From positions 67,667,730-67,731,729 of the forward strand of contig NW_023604295.1 in assembly GCF_014898055.3 (NCBI RefSeq): 64,000 nt of DNA, given 5' to 3'. This stretch comes from Talpa occidentalis (lineage: Eukaryota; Chordata; Mammalia; Eulipotyphla; Talpidae). Positions 24,030 to 35,827 of the stretch are shown here, one piece after another. Position 1 is the first letter of the stretch. Each line of letters begins with the position of its first letter. Both the position numbers and the translations under genes were made by a program. The notes under the pieces are model-generated. The model ran no database searches, was not told the DNA's origin, and worked only from the letters and a program-made list of their open reading frames with translations.

Positions 24030-24399
24030 AGGTACAGACCTGATGTACTAATTTTATAGTACATTACTAAGTTGGTGTTTGGAAGATCAGTTCAACCGGG
24101 GCTCTATAGAGTATTTTTAAATGAATGTAACTTTGGTCACCACTCCCACAGCTACTCCCATTTGGCTCATTCAAAGTAAAGGATATGGAATTTGACTTGT
24201 TGACATGACTTCGGGGACTTTAGTCTAGAAATCTTTTCTTGTGACTATATGAACAGTTTAGTTGAATCACAGTATTCTGTAGCCAAGTAGACTAGTTGTT
24301 TTTGTTTTTCATGTTTTCATTTCCTTTAAGATCTCAAAGGAAAAAATATGGTTTGTGAATTATAGGGCTCATGATGTATACCTTTTTACTTAGTGTAGG

Positions 24400-24925
24400 G
24401 TAGGCCTCAGATTAGTTATTATTTATTTCTAAATTGTGCTCTGTGCCAGTGGTAGATTACAGAGTACCACATTCTTTGCAGCTACTCTGTTCAAGAAGTG
24501 GAGGCTTCTCCTCCATTCTTTGAGTCTTGGCTGGTCCTGTAACCTGCTTTGGCCAAAAGAATTTGGCAGAAGTGATGTTCTAAGGTTCTAAGATTCTTCT
24601 GAGCTTCGTATGTTTCTTTCCCTTCTCACTCTTGACTGCCATGTGAACAAGCCAGGCTAAATGTTGTGTGACGAGAGTTATCCCCAGATATCGACTGACC
24701 AACATCCAGGTATGTGTGCTAGGCTTTCCCAGATGACCACAGGCTGTGCTCTGCCCGCTGATTGCAGCTGTATGTATGAAGCCAGTTAAGATTAGTCACC
24801 TCTGACCCAGATCAGCAGAATCACCCCGATACCTGTAGACTCATTAGCAATAATATATGGTGTTTTAGGCTGGTGAAGTTTGAGGTGATTTGTAACATAG
24901 CAAAAGCTAACCAATAAAGGAGGTA
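24400..24925 (+). mobile_element. MLT1-type MaLR LTR, sense, diverged
   Basis: Reads CTTTGGCCAAAAGAATTTGG, then CTGCCATGTGAACAAGCCAG, TCAGCAGAATCACC, AGACTCATTAGCAATAATAT (poly-A region), TGGTGTTTTAGGC and GATTTGTAACATAGCAAAAG. This matches the order in MLT1 LTRs that end 'gtttgttatgcagcaatagctaac'. It is old; the left border is diffuse. Confidence 0.65.
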
Positions 24926-24929
24926 TTCG

Positions 24930-25960
24930 AGTAAATTATAAATAAGCTTAATTTTCCCTAATCTACTTTTGGAGCCATCTGCTAAGGTTTGACTGCAGGT
25001 ATTCAAATAACAACCATATAAGCCTATTTTCACAATAGGTACCAAATAGCTTATAAATAAGATATTCATATTTTGACCACAACTATGGCATCTATTTATT
25101 TTATTTATATTTACTATAAACTACACAGATACAATATAGACTGATTGGGGGTGTTATTTTCTAACTTTAGAATCTTAGAAGGATGATTTAAATATTAATG
25201 AAAATTAGTGATATTAATATTTTTAAAACAGAACCACAATTAGTTTCTTTCATCATCCTATATTTTAGAACATGTATCAAAAATAGAAGAGTCAGGCAAT
25301 TTTTTGCCCATGTTGCTTGACTGTTTTATTGCTAATCACATCTATGTGATTAAATTTCCATCTTAAAATTAAAGATATTCAGACTAAGCTATAGGAACAT
25401 ACATTTTAAAAAGGGATAGATCAGCAAATAATAGAACCACTATTTACTCTTGTGTTCTGCTGTCTATCATTAGTGGTTTAGATTTAGCTAATTTCTATTG
25501 GGATCAGCAAAGAGCACACTGTGACTAATTATCTAATCTATACCTCGAGGGCTTTAGTTATGGTTTCTTGTTCAATTAAAAATATTCACATGAAATACAA
25601 GAGTTTCTGCAGCTTTTAAAAAGAATTTTTGGTACACTGACTAATAAGCACAGTTAGTTGCATTAATTGACATAAGTGTCACTTGGAACACTTCTAAAAA
25701 GCGGTATCAATATAAAATAGATATCCTCTTGAATGAAAACATATTCTGTTCATGATAAAACATAGAAGTCAGTTGAATTCATTCTATCAAGATACTATTA
25801 ACAATTGTTATAAACTGTTATAAAACAATTGCTTTAAAAAGAGTAATATGAGAACAGTAAGGATTTCATGATTAAATAGCTCAAGCACATCATTGGACAT
25901 CTTTCACAGTTTCAAGGCTACAATAAGCAAAGATGGTAGGGATAGTGTGCTTATTCCTTT
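24930..25960. other. AT-rich stretch, nothing recognised
   Basis: Unremarkable AT-rich sequence with no identifiable element or long frame. Confidence 0.4.
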
Positions 25961-25961
25961 T

Positions 25962-26205
25962 GTTCATTTAGCAAACACTTTAATAATTTACTCTGTGGTA
26001 GACACCGTTATAAATGTTTATGAATATTAGCTCCTTTAATCCTCATTACCATCCTAGAGATACTCTTATTATGTTAACTTTACAAATGCAAATATTGAGA
26101 TAAAGAGAAAAATGAAGACAAAGAGAGGTAAAGAAACTTGACCAAGGTTATATTGCTAATAAATAATAGCAGAATCTGAGTTTTAACTCAGGAAGTCTCA
26201 TTATC
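25962..26205 (-). mobile_element. MIR SINE remnant, antisense
   Basis: In plus reading: TTACTCTGTGGTAGACACCG, CCTTTAATCCTCATTACCAT, TTAACTTTACAAATGCAAAT, AGAGAGGTAAAGAAACTTGA and CCAAGGTTATATTGCTAATA. This is the reverse complement of nearly the whole MIR consensus, one of the most complete MIRs in the window. Confidence 0.8.
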
Positions 26206-28062
26206 ATCCATATTTTAATGACAATTCCCTAAAGTAAGTTTTCTTCCTGAATTTATCACATTAGGAATAAATGAAATACTTGGTCTCAGATTACAGAAAA
26301 TAGATGACATTTCTTTTCCAAACTATAAATTAATATCCCTAGAATGGGTTATTTTCAGCTATTCTGTGGAATTTTAATATGGTATTGTACTCAATACAGT
26401 TGATTTCACCAACTTTAAAGACCTAAAGTGATGCTAGATATTCAGATAAGGCTGAAAATGTCTTTCAAATATCTGTACACTTGATATAGTTAAGTCTAGA
26501 TGCAAAATGTTCTTGAGTATTAGAGTCATTATTTATTTGCTGTGTTATATAATACATGCATATGTATACATACATATATTAAACTCAATGTCACTGCACC
26601 AAAAATTATTCCAAATACTCAATATTCTAATTGCCTAAAACTCAAAGTGAAGCAACAGATGGAGAGGAGGGTATAGAGAGTTGCCAGGGGTGCTTGCTAA
26701 TTATCATGTACTACTGTAGGCGCTGGCACTGTATGTAAATTGTCAGTTGTATATTATATTTATCACCAATGTCATCCTTTATCTGCAGGCTGTTTTCAGA
26801 AGCTAAGTACTCTGCCCAAACTATTAACCACTTCATTTAGTCCAAAGTGGAAACGGGGCTTTTATGAGTAGAAATATAAGGAGGTGGCAGTTGAATTCAT
26901 AATTTAGCAATGCATCATGAATCCTTAACTTTCCCATTTAAATATTCTACTTTGTGGGCAAATATAGATTATCTTTCATAAGTATGGCCATAAAATATTA
27001 TCTCCAGAAAATAAAAAAAATTATTCTAATGTGGCATAGCACCAAGATATTATTTCTCAGTCAACTTTTAGCTATATTTTTCCTTCAGGCAATATTTAAT
27101 GTTGCCATTATAAAATATCTTGACAGAACATAATTTCTATAAACCTAAATGCTGCAAGGGATTTTTTTAAAAGATAAACTCAACTTTATTGTGGCAAAAA
27201 AATGAAATTAGCTTTTCAAAACCTGGGAAGTTCTGTTCAATAGAAGGAAATATGACTAATATCTAGACAAGGCAATGTGATTTTAGTTGAAAAATATGAT
27301 TTCTACTATATTCTCTTAAGACTACATCCAAAATTTATATGTTAAAGTAGTAAGTGTGGCCAGATGACAGCTAGAAATAAAAGTGTAGGCATCATTTAGA
27401 AATTAATTATTTTGAAAGTCAAGGGAATGAAATCAAATAGCAAAAGAGTTTGTGTTCTATAGTATTAGGTATTCTGAGAACAAGTGTATGAAGAATCAGG
27501 TGGGTAAAACCAGGAAATCACATGGGTCATAGGAAGTACATTTGGGTAGCACAGTAATGGTGGTGCAGGAGCTAATCATGCCTGTTCCTTGTGTTTTTTT
27601 CTGACTACTGACTTGTTTCTATGAGAACAGAATGAGGAGGAAAGAGTTTGAAGATTGCTCACCTTTAGGGATCCTATCCTATCTATTACAGAGATTGAGA
27701 GGAGTTAAACAGATTATCAGTGTTTTAAGACAGAGGTGTCTTTCTGGAAGCATCTGTAGGGACAAAGGGATGAGCTGCAGCATATATCAAGGATGGGAGA
27801 TGTATTCTGAGGGCTCAGGAACTTTAGTTTCTACCAGAACACTCAATAACAGGGAATATGAATTTGCACGCCAGAATGAAAAGGAAAAACAAGATTATGT
27901 TATTGTCTACATTTCAAGTAAAAGTGTGCAAAATTTTGAATCATGCCTTTAGGAAAATTGAAAGGGAGAAATCAGCAAAAGGAGGGGAAATCACAAAAAG
28001 GAAACATAATGTAACAGTGATCCAAATAAATGCAAGTTAAAACAAGGGTGATATAATATAGT
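26206..28062. other. Unrecognised AT-rich stretch
   Basis: No repeat or gene recognised. The 106-codon plus frame at 27,632-27,952 has no domain resemblance and overlaps a second frame; treated as chance. Confidence 0.4.
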
Positions 28063-28330
28063 TCAGTACTCCTCAAAGAGTGGTTCGGTGACCTCTGGGG
28101 TCCCCAAGAACTTTTCACGATGACATGACTCTATGGTCAAAGTATTTGCGTAATAACACCACTGCATCATTTGCCCTTTTCATTCATGTTCCTTCATAAG
28201 TGTACTATGGAGTTTTGCGGAGGTTACTTCATGTGTAATAGCTAATGGAACACTTACATTTTTCTAATATCAATTTCTAATATGCTAAATATAAAGAGCA
28301 CTGATTCACATAAACAAAAATTCCTTGGAG
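28063..28330 (+). mobile_element. hAT-type DNA transposon fragment
   Basis: CAGTACTCCTCAAAGAGTGG followed by TCTGGGGTCCCCAAGAACTT and AAGTATTTGCGTAATAACAC with TCATTTGCCCTTTTCA resembles the 5' part of mammalian hAT (Charlie/Zaphod-like) elements, whose termini begin 'cagtggttctcaa'. The other terminus is not identifiable. Subfamily not called. Confidence 0.5.
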
Positions 28331-28714
28331 TTGTCAATAAGTTGTAGGAACCAAAGCTGTCCCCAAAACAATAAGATCAAGGGCTTCCTGTAAAGTCAAC
28401 AATCTTTCAGAGAGGTAACTGCTTAGTTTGAATCAGGAACCTTAAAAATAATCATTTCCTTGAACTAGTACTTCCAACAACAGCAAGCAAATACAAAGTA
28501 ATCATCAGAAAGCAGACTAAACATTACTTATAATGACAAGGTTCATAATATTAAGAGCAAAATACTGGAGTTATCCAAGAAAATGCAAATGATTTAATAA
28601 ATACTACTAACTCCAGGGAATCAAACATTTAACTCTTAAAGAAATGGTTTACAAAGAATTGTCATTTTAAAATAAACCACTAACAAGGTGTGGTTTTTCT
28701 GCCCATCAAAGGGA

Positions 28715-28955
28715 CAGAATGTGTAATTGTTAGAAACATGTCTTCTGTAAGCAAGAGGCCTGAGATTCTCCATGGCTTAAGTTGTTGGCTGTTATGTGAC
28801 ATTTTACAGGCAACTTAATATCTTCAAAGCTCAAATTCTACATCTGCCAACTAGGTACCTTCCTGGTTCCTACCAAACCCTATTGTTATGTTAAATGAGA
28901 TTGTAGTATGAAGTTTAGGAAATTGATCAATAAATGTTAGCTATTATAAATAACT
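28715..28955 (+). mobile_element. MIR SINE remnant, sense
   Basis: TTGGCTGTTATGTGACATTT, then a decayed 'cctcagtttcc' segment, TACATCTGCCAACTAGGTAC, TGTTAAATGAGATTGTAGTA and a convincing 3' end AATAAATGTTAGCTATTATA. The 3' end is the diagnostic part. Confidence 0.75.
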
Positions 28956-29925
28956 ATATAAAACATTGGAAACCAAACCAAAAATATTTATTCATTTTGA
29001 TAAAAGGAGCACAAAATTTAAACAAAAGTAACACATTCTGGATAATGTATCAAAATTTTTAAATGTTCTTTTCTCGTGAGAATAAGTTGGAATTTTTAAC
29101 ACTTGCATATTAAATAAGTAGAAACTTTTGGGAAGGCAATTTAGTGTTTAGAAATGTTTCAAGATTTACTCTCTTCACCTAATAATCCAAATTTTCATAA
29201 ATTTAAAATGAATCATACATTTAATAAACACCTTAAATAAAGATGTTTTAGAATGCTTATATATTTTGCCTCTATCAATCACAAAAGAACATTTTATTCT
29301 AGCCTACTTTATTCATTTATTTTCTCATTAATTTCAAATTAATATTCAAACCTCTTAACTTTCCCAATATATCCATGATGGAAATAATAATTATTTTTTT
29401 GCATTTTAAAAAATAAGCATAAATTTCAATCTGAGAACTACACAACTATTATTTGAATTTCTTTTTTTATGCGTGACTTTTTTTTTAAAACCTCAGTATT
29501 ACATTTCTGTGATTGGGAAGTTGTTGCCAGACCATCATTTCAAAACCTTTTGTGCCTAGTAGGGTATGTTATAGGGTAGAACTCATTTAATACATGCCTA
29601 CTGACTGAATATATGAATGAACAACTTCTAAATATTAATCTCTTACATTTGAAGACTTTACTTTCTATTTTCAAGCATATATTCTTTGAACTTTAGATTG
29701 ATTATTTCTATTTAAATATTCAGACCCTAAGGAATTATTTCCATCTAATTTTATTCAGATGGTTCCAATCTTAAAAACAAACACAATCTTTCAAATCATC
29801 CACCGTTACTAATTTTTGGCCATTTTCCACATTCCCTTTCCTTTGTCTCAACTTCTGCAGTATTTTATGGCTTATATTTTTAAAGCTAAACCATAGCTTT
29901 GGTGAATGAACAAAAAATTGGAAGG
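28956..29925. other. AT-rich stretch, nothing recognised
   Basis: Very AT-rich, with short T- and A-runs but no recognisable element. Confidence 0.4.
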
Positions 29926-29927
29926 GA

Positions 29928-30066
29928 TTTTAGAGACCGGTAACCCAAGCATTAAGATGTAATAATTGGGTGTCAAATACTTTATTCACAGGTAGAAGAG
30001 TAACAGCAGTCAGGCCTAGAACTCATATCTAGACTGTCTTGCTGAGGTCTCCTGTCCACTATAATC
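29928..30066 (-). mobile_element. MIR-type SINE remnant, antisense
   Basis: TTTTAGAGACCGGTAACCCA, TACTTTATTCACAGGTAGAA, CAGGCCTAGAACTCATATCT and CTGAGGTCTCCTGTCCACT follow the antisense order of a MIR-class element around its 'ccattttacagatgagg' and 'gaacccaggtct' parts. Strong decay. Confidence 0.5.
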
Positions 30067-31320
30067 CTCTGTTTTGAGCTTTATTTTCCCTGACATTTCT
30101 TCTCTCAACTGCTCATTCATTCAAAAACCATACATTGAACCACACTTTTGGTCAGGCCTGGTGAGGAGCACCAGTGTTAAACAAGAGCAAACGAAAGAAA
30201 GCCTGCCATTTGATTTGAATAGACACTTAGCAGGCAGGAATATGGTAATATTATCACCCTCATGTATAGTACGTCTCACTTCCTCTTGGATTAGTTATCA
30301 TGTCTTAAACAAGCTGATTCAGCCTAGTGTTCAATGCTGAGTTTCTTTGCCACTTTTTGAATTCTAGTCTTCCCTTGAGAAACTTGATTAATTCATACTA
30401 CTGAAATTATCACCTTAGTACAAATGACATATGGTTTCATTCTGTTTCTAGTCTCTCTGGTTTGGAACATATTTTTGAAACACTAATAGATTTCTTATCC
30501 TGGTAGCCTCTTAATGCTTTGACATTAAACATAGGCATTAAAAAATGTAGCAGTGTTAATTGAGAATGGTAATCAGGATGTCACCATTGGGTCCTATTTC
30601 CTGTGAGTTAATGTTACTCAATTATCTGGTGTCCTTACACTGGAACTTAACAGTGAGCTATTGTTTTAATTTTATATCATAAAACTGTGCTCTTTGTGAA
30701 ATAGTTAAATTTTCAAATTATAAAAAATACTTAATTCTTACTATGGTTGATGCTACTATTTAACAACATTCCTGAGATCTCTTTTTTCAATTTCTGTCCT
30801 TTTAGAAAGCTATTTTGGTATTTTAAATGCATTTATTCCTTATAATATTATCATTTTATTATTATTTAAAGAAAGTCACTTGGCCTTAAGTTTGATAATT
30901 CAATTAAATCTTTTTAAAAAATTGCCAAACCGAAGAAATGCTTTGCTCTGATCTGCTCCCTTATGTGAAAGTTGGAACTCCCTCAGAGTTCAGTCAGTGA
31001 CCTGAGCTCCTAAATCTAAAGACTGACTTCCTCAGGGAAATGTCTCCTCCCTAAGTAGCTTTTCAAGTCTTATAAATTAAAATGCCTATCCTTATGCTTG
31101 TCTACCTTATTGATACATCCCATTTCTAAACCTCATGCCTGGGTACTGTCTGAAAATCACCATACTTTGTGACTCTATTCTTAAATTCCCTGCAGAAAGG
31201 CTAATAATCACAGTCAAACCCTTTCATAACACCCATTTGCCCTCTGTCCACTGGGCTTTTATTCAGGCACTCAGAGTATGTCTTCTTTCCCACATTGTAT
31301 ACTTGACACCACCCCTCATT
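30067..31320. other. Unrecognised stretch, possible L2 debris near 30.95-31.2 kb
   Basis: Mostly featureless. The C/T-rich prose at 30,950-31,200 (for example CTGACTTCCTCAGGGAAATG and TGTCTACCTTATTGATACAT) has an L2-like flavour but no diagnostic end, so it is not called. Confidence 0.4.
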
Positions 31321-31335
31321 AAAAAATATGTATGT

Positions 31336-31450
31336 CGGGACCTCCCCTGGTGGCACAGAGCTTGAGCACTGGGCTGCGAGGCTGCTCGCGGCCTCTGCAG
31401 CACCCGTTCGTTCCCCGTTGGCCGGCGAGGGTCCCACAAAAAAAAAAAAA
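31336..31450 (+). mobile_element. Head-only SINE: type A tRNA part plus poly-A
   Basis: Only the tRNA-related head is present (GGGACCTCCCCTGGTGGC to GGCGAGGGTCCCAC), joined directly to a run of 13 A. The body and the TAAATAAAT tail that every other copy has are missing. GTATGT occurs at both sides (31,330-31,335 and 31,451-31,456), consistent with its own short target-site duplication. It sits immediately upstream of a full-length SINE in the same orientation. Confidence 0.85.
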
Positions 31451-31456
31451 GTATGT

Positions 31457-31720
31457 TCGAACTCCCTGGTGGCACAGGTGGTTGAGCGCCGCACTGTGAA
31501 GCTGTCTGCAGCCTCTGCAGCGCGTGTTCGATCCTGGTCGGCCGGCGAGAATCCCACATGGGACAACAGACCTCTCCTGTCTCGCACACTGCTCCCCTCA
31601 GCAGTGTATTTCATCAGTCTGCCTGTTCTGTTCCCCGCTCTGTCTCTGGTGAATCCTCTCACCCTCCTGCACATCTGGCCAGTACCCCGGTTCTTGCATA
31701 AAAATAAATAAATCTTTAAA
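31457..31720 (+). mobile_element. tRNA-derived SINE, type B-like, full length
   Basis: Head TGGCACAGGTGGTTGAGCGC with CACTGTGAAGCTGTCTGCAG, B box TGTTCGATCC, body CTCTGTCTCTGGTGAATCC, tail GTTCTTGCATAAAAATAAAT. The A-rich sequence with ATATGT at 31,721-31,734 resembles the original target at 31,320-31,335, so this element and the head-only copy form one tandem block inside one target. Its head mixes type A (GGTTGAGCGC) and type B (CACTGTGAAGC) features. Confidence 0.9.
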
Positions 31721-31734
31721 AAAAATATATATGT

Positions 31735-34700
31735 CTAGGTATGGAAGAAAGATATATTGAAAGTGTCAGAGGGAGGAGAGGTGAGGAGAAGAGAGGAGAA
31801 ATTTATTGGAGCTTGTAGATGTTAATATCAACAATTATGAATGGTAATTTCCAACTTAAAACAGCTTTTGATTATTTCTGTTATCAATGACTTTCTTGAA
31901 CATTGTTTTTGGACATGGAGATGATGCTGAAAGAAAATCTCTGCTTACTTCAGTTCCAAACAGGTGAGTTTGAGTTCTTCTTACAGATCAGGGGTAACGA
32001 ATTTGGAATATATCCAGTGGTGAATACTTGAGGTCTTAATAACACATCACCAAGTACAGTGTTACCTATAGGGGACACCACCCAGCCCCAGTGATAACAG
32101 TTTAAGTATTATCTTCATTCATGATGATTTACTGACTTATCTTTTTTTGGTAATCCTCTCCATCTACTTTTATTTTTCTTCATTATCTCTTGTGGTTCAA
32201 CTCAAATTATTCTTTTGGCTTGAAAAGGGTTATAAGAGACATGGGAGAGTTTCAGAAAAATCCTATACATGTGTCCTGAGTCTTGTTGCTCTGCCTGTAC
32301 CATGTTTTTTCCCTTATTATGGAAGCAGATTTAATCGATGGGTTCATAATTGTTGTTCTCAAATAAGATGCACTGAAATCTCTGCCTCCTAAGAAAGTCT
32401 ACATAGAAATTACATATGGCTGGTTAAGATAACCGCATGTCTGTATATATATAAATGGGCATGCTTTTATTATATATTCATATACATTTAAAATTTCTAG
32501 TTAGATCTATTTGTAATATATATATCCATATCCAATTCTAAATTTACATCATCTTTAATGTAAGTGCTGTATTGAGCTCAGGAACTCTTTCTGTCTTTGC
32601 TAATTAATGAATTGCAAATACCCAGCTAACTAACTCATATGCTTTGAATGAAAGAAGAAATGCTGTTTATGTATATTTTATAAAACACTTGGAAAAGCTT
32701 GCCTATCAGTTTTCTAATAAAAAACATGTGATTAATATGTTTGTAGCCTTAGCGAAGTAATAATAATAATAATGTTTAGAATATCTCCCTCATCCCAGCC
32801 ATCCAATTTTGTCCATGGTGGCTTAGCTGTAGATCTAAGGGAAACCTGCCACTGTCAGCCTCTAATGCTCTTTGAAGCCTTGAGGATCTGAGGTATAAGA
32901 TTCTTTGGAGAGAGATCTATTCACTTTCAGGCAGAAATCTGGAAGCTATATGGGCATTCTAGACTGCCTTCTTGTTAAATTTATAAAGAAATAAACTAGC
33001 ATATAAAAATAAAAGTTTTGCATTACTGAATGATAGGGTATCAGTGTATTTCCCAATAATAATTATGGGCTTCAGAATATACCATATCTAATTATGTGGA
33101 CATAAAAAAAAATAAAGTTCATGTCAAAAGTCTAGAACAGCAAACATTAGAAAAGCAGAGCTAACAAAAGTCTTACATGTGAAATATTCTGGGGCCTGCT
33201 GTGTCAGTTGAAAAGAACAAATAAGGGGGTAAACATTGTGGATGTAGCTGACTACTTTATATTCTGTGTGTTCTTAAAAGAACAAAACAAAATATATAGC
33301 TTTCAGATATAAACTTAATTTCAGTTAGGATGCCAGGATCAAACTCAAGGGTTTGATTTTGTAGCTGAGACAATAGAGGCTTTCAGTGGTGGGTGGGAAT
33401 TTGATAATCTCATGTCCACTTTTTCATCTTCAGTGCAGGATTCTGGACTATTTAAATAACCCTTTTCCTTGTGCATGCATTGCTCAATTATTAATTCTAT
33501 TTGCAGGGGTCAATCCACTTCTAGTTCTACAGATAGCAAATGGTGCAGTGCTGCCTCATGCATGCATTCCTGACATACTGTGATTGCACCCTCTTCCTTT
33601 TGTTGGCCCAGAACCTCCCTGGGCACGCTACAAAAGCCTCAACTGGAATCAATCCTCAATTGGCTCCCTATGCACCACTTTGGTAACACACCCTGATTTC
33701 AAAGAACTGCTGACATGTGGAAGATTAGCATGAAGGTGAGAGAGAGGAAAGAAATCAAGCCAGTAAAGCCCTAAACTTATGTATGTGTTGAATATTTCAT
33801 GGGTAACTGCATATGGGATTGTGTTGTTTTTAAGTATGTGTAACATCTGGTTCTTTTTTTCATTGAAATCATGTGCAGAGCTTTTTTCTACTTAGAGCAG
33901 ATTTTCTATTGTTTCATAAATAATTTTGCATTTTTACCAAAGGCATTTGTATTAATTCAATATGGGGTAATAAAAGTATTCTGTGGAATGGATTTGACCA
34001 TATTGTTTATTGATCTCTCCACTTATTGGCTTTATGTTCATCTTTAGCCAACTATCACATCAAGTTTTTTTTGCTAGTCATCTGGACTCAGAAATTAGAT
34101 ATAGAAGGAATCCTACTATTTATGACTCTCCCTTCTCCCCCCCTTTTTTTGCCTGGAGTTTGGAAGGCAAGAGGCAGGAGAGAAGAACCGGAATTTAAGG
34201 CTTCTTTGTTTGGCAAGAAGAAGTATCTATATAATTGCTTCTGTGCTGCAATCTACTTAACAAAGCACTAACATTGCTGTGGGTAGCTGAGTCTCATGGG
34301 TGAATAATACACCAACAGAAAGACTCAGTTCCATCTTGGGCTCCATTTTTCTACACAGATGGACATAAAATAGATCTGAGTTCTTTTTGAATATGTGGGA
34401 AGGAAAATGGATTTAAAATTAAATTTGGCACTTTCATAAACAGAAAAATTTAGAATTTTTTTCAATTTTATCATAACTCTGCCTTCTTTTTACTCTTTCA
34501 GTCTTACCTCCCACTCCTATGCAGGGTGAAGATCAATGCATGCTCTGGGATCAGGCTGAAGACACCCAGAGACCTCAGTCCTCTTTCTCTACATGTAGGC
34601 ACTCTGGAAGCTGTCAGCCTTATGTGTCTACCTTCATGTTACACTTCTGTTCTGCTCCACTGTTAACATAAAATGGGCATGCCTAAAACTGAAAACAACA

Positions 34701-35551
34701 TCTTTCCCACTAAATCAGCATTTTCTTCAACCTCTGTTAATTCCAGCAATGGACCTATAACTTCATTATTTCTGCTCTCTCCACCCTTCATCTAATTTGC
34801 ATCATCTTATGGTGTGACAAGTTCATTGGTCTTCTAATTGATCTGCCTGCTCCATTATCTTCTAATTGAATCAGTAAATTAATTAATATATTTAATATGT
34901 CATTACATATATATTAATACACACCTTGCCTACTCAAATATTTTCATCAGTTGTCACTTTCATAGTAATGCATAAACTTTTAAGCCTGATATGAATAGTC
35001 CAACACAATCCAGGCATAATTCACCTAATATTGCACTCTGCCATCATAAAGTGCCTTTGTAGAGCTTCATGATTGTGAAAGTGGTTGCCACATTTGAGCT
35101 GGTTGCTGTCCTCATTCCTCCTAAATTTATGACCTTATAATTCATAACTCATTGTCCTTAATTCCCACTCTTCCTGACACCCATTTTACTTTTGTTTAAT
35201 TAATACACACATTGGAGGTAAAATGTGAGGGGTGTATTTTTTACAGATCCAAGATCAGCTTATGTATCAAAGATTGTTTTAAACTCCACCTCATTCCTGT
35301 AGTCTTTATAAGTAGGTCTTTTGATTTTAGGTTACATTTACTCTCAGAATCATTTATTTGGCATTATAATTTGTTGGCACAAATTGCTATTTGTTTTTAC
35401 ATTGATTTATGCTTTGGATTAGTTTGCAAGATCCTGAGTAAAAAGATCATTTAATATCACTTTGTTCCCCCATATCTTATATCAGCACATTGCAGTATGC
35501 ATCTTCCAGATAACCCCCTGTGCTTGTTGGATGTCAATGATTCTTTAAATT
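31735..35551. other. About 3.8 kb unrecognised, with a small AAT repeat
   Basis: No gene or confidently named repeat. An AAT trinucleotide run lies at about 32,757-32,772. The C/T-rich prose at 34,480-34,800 and 34,990-35,190 looks like old LINE debris but cannot be assigned. AT dinucleotide-rich patches occur near 32,440-32,530 and 34,880-34,920. Confidence 0.4.
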
Positions 35552-35559
35552 CAGCACCT

Positions 35560-35820
35560 TTTTTTTAAAGATTTATTTATGCATACAAGAGCTGGGGTAC
35601 AGGCTAGAGATGTGGGGGGTGAGAGGATTCACCAGAGACAGAGTGGGGAACAGAACAGGCAAACTCACTGAAATACACTGCTGAGGGGAGTGCGGGCGAG
35701 TCAGGAGAGGTCTGCTGCACCATGTGGGTTGCTCCCAGGCTGGGGATCGAACTTGTGCTGCAGAGGCTGCGGACAGCTTCATAGGTTGTGTCTTAACCCC
35801 TTGCACCAGCAAGGAGGCCC
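35560..35820 (-). mobile_element. tRNA-derived SINE, type B, full length
   Basis: Inverted type B copy: tail complement ATTTATGCATACAAGAGCTG on the left, B-box complement GGGGATCGAACTTG near 35,744, head complement TCTTAACCCCTTGCACC and AAGGAGGCCC on the right. The duplication CAGCACCT flanks it at 35,552-35,559 and 35,820-35,827. Confidence 0.9.
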
Positions 35821-35827
35821 AGCACCT

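Noticed and set aside
31201..31711. Frames of 157, 127 and 108 codons at the SINE pair
   Set aside because: They are translations of the GC-rich SINE sequences on both strands. Equivalent shorter frames appear at every other SINE copy.
34480..35200. C/T-rich prose suggestive of L2 or another old LINE
   Set aside because: No diagnostic 3' end or recurrent phrase within the window; left as unrecognised.
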